In this document: in pieces, positions 22,130 through 22,771 of the stretch
How positions within the stretch are numbered: position 1 is the first letter of the stretch
Layout: each line of letters starts with the position of its first letter
Origin: Anaerolineae bacterium
GTDB lineage: Bacteria > Chloroflexota > Anaerolineae > B4-G1 > SLSP01
Assembly: GCA_016928755.1 (NCBI GenBank)
Contig: JAFGKB010000081.1
Coordinates: forward strand, 1 to 22,771
Reading direction: 5' to 3'
Length of the DNA: 22,771 bases
Notes under the pieces: generated by a model
What the model saw: the letters and a program-made list of their open reading frames with translations, nothing else
What the model was told of the DNA's origin: nothing
The model's database searches: none
Translations under genes and position numbers: made by a program

Positions 22130-22771
22130 ATGACTCAAAATACAACACTAATAGTTAAGCATAATCTCTTTATCAAGAAGCTAAAACAAGCATTGACACA
22201 ACCGCTACCAGGACCAAAGGCACAACTCGAAATGGCGCCCCAAAACCTTGACCTCAGACTGAAACCAGGTGTAACACCACGCAAAGCAGCCGTACTCGCC
22301 TTGCTCTATCCGACTAAAGAACAAAACCTAAATCTGATTTTCACACAGCGCACTCGCACCCTCCACCACCACAGTGGAGAAATCTGCTTTCCCGGCGGGG
22401 CTGTAGAATTAACGGACAGAAGCCTTGCATACGCAGCACTCAGAGAGACAAATGAGGAAATCGGAATCCCGGCAGAACAAATAGAGATATTGGGGCAAAT
22501 AACACCCCTGTATATTCCCCCAAGCAAAAATCTGGTCTATCCATTTATTGGCTGGACACCTATACTCCCACAACTACACCGCAATCCAGACGAAGTGGAA
22601 AAAATCCTGCATATCTCCCTCAAAACGCTCTTAGATCCCCAAATAGTGACCTGTTATTACAAAATTTCACTAGGGCAAAAATGTGAAATTCTCAGTTACC
22701 AAGTTAATGGCGCTGCTATCTGGGGTGCGACGGGAATGATACTGAGTGAGTTGTTGACCATTATCAGGAAC
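22130..22771 (+). CDS. Nudix hydrolase, CoA-pyrophosphatase type (3' end beyond the window)
   Basis: The frame is open from the ATG at 22130 to the last base (214 codons), so the stop lies outside. The sequence has the coenzyme-A-specific motif preceding the Nudix box, IFTQRTRTLHHHSGEICFPGG (conserved T, R, H, G, F-P-G-G). The Nudix box itself ends RETNEEIGI, with the REUxEExGU core intact; the first Glu of the classical box is replaced, as is usual in NudL/YeaB-like enzymes. These enzymes split CoA or its derivatives into phosphopantetheine and 3',5'-ADP, with a divalent metal. It is the only plus-strand gene, transcribed away from the hydrolase with just 19 bp between the two ATGs. No Shine-Dalgarno is present. 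Confidence 0.88.
   Translation, partial: MTQNTTLIVKHNLFIKKLKQALTQPLPGPKAQLEMAPQNLDLRLKPGVTPRKAAVLALLYPTKEQNLNLIFTQRTRTLHHHSGEICFPGGAVELTDRSLAYAALRETNEEIGIPAEQIEILGQITPLYIPPSKNLVYPFIGWTPILPQLHRNPDEVEKILHISLKTLLDPQIVTCYYKISLGQKCEILSYQVNGAAIWGATGMILSELLTIIRN

Noticed and set aside
22306..22527. A 73-codon minus-strand ORF at the right edge.
   Set aside because: It is antisense to the Nudix box of the plus-strand CoA-pyrophosphatase-like gene.

Overview
This window looks like a chromosomal segment of a bacterium of the phylum Chloroflexota, probably class Anaerolineae. That is an inference from gene content: a zinc-ribbon protein with repeated PDWL motifs, a PrsW-type protease, Atg22-like and MrfA-like proteins, and a Wzy/TPR giant. 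No rRNA or other phylogenetic marker is present. All genes except the last lie on the minus strand. Most have good Shine-Dalgarno sequences, with GTG and TTG starts used now and then. I see no tRNA, rRNA, CRISPR array, phage gene or transposase.

Read in the direction of transcription, the window divides into six units. (1) At 22110-18268 are a membrane-anchored clan-A glycoside hydrolase, an ABC-type sugar-binding lipoprotein (4-bp overlap) and a glycerate 2-kinase. (2) At 18160-12622 is a polysaccharide assembly unit: a sugar-nucleotide epimerase, a very large O-antigen-ligase/TPR protein and a WecA/TagO-like phosphoglycosyl transferase. It has a candidate promoter upstream and a strong intrinsic terminator at 12544-12575. 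(3) At 12469-11192 is a single lipoprotein gene fusing a DsbA-like thiol oxidoreductase to a cyclophilin-like domain. It has its own palindrome-flanked promoter and its own terminator. (4) At 11093-7298 are a PrsW-family protease and an MrfA/YprA-like DEAD helicase that carries an inserted HNH nuclease-like domain. (5) At 7223-3451 are tsaE, tsaB, rimI, a family 4 uracil-DNA glycosylase and an Atg22-like MFS transporter. Units 1 and 2 read toward each other's neighbours in the same direction without a clear terminator between them. (6) At 3117-1 is a four-gene unit: a small hydrophobic protein, a two-TM protein of unknown function, a six-TM protein, and a double-zinc-ribbon protein with at least twelve PDWL-type motifs. 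That last gene runs off the left edge. On the plus strand, at the right edge, a CoA-pyrophosphatase-type Nudix gene diverges from unit 1 and runs off the right edge.

The only intergenic space over 300 bp, 3118-3450, is densely organised. It holds the MFS terminator, then a 96-bp MITE-like element with perfect 12-bp terminal inverted repeats and a perfect 10-bp target duplication, then an extended -10 promoter for unit 6. The signals most worth following up are this element, the PDWL-repeat protein and its membrane operon, the HNH-interrupted helicase, the DsbA-cyclophilin fusion that has lost its isomerase residues, and the palindromic -10 shared by two divergent genes, one apparently leaderless.
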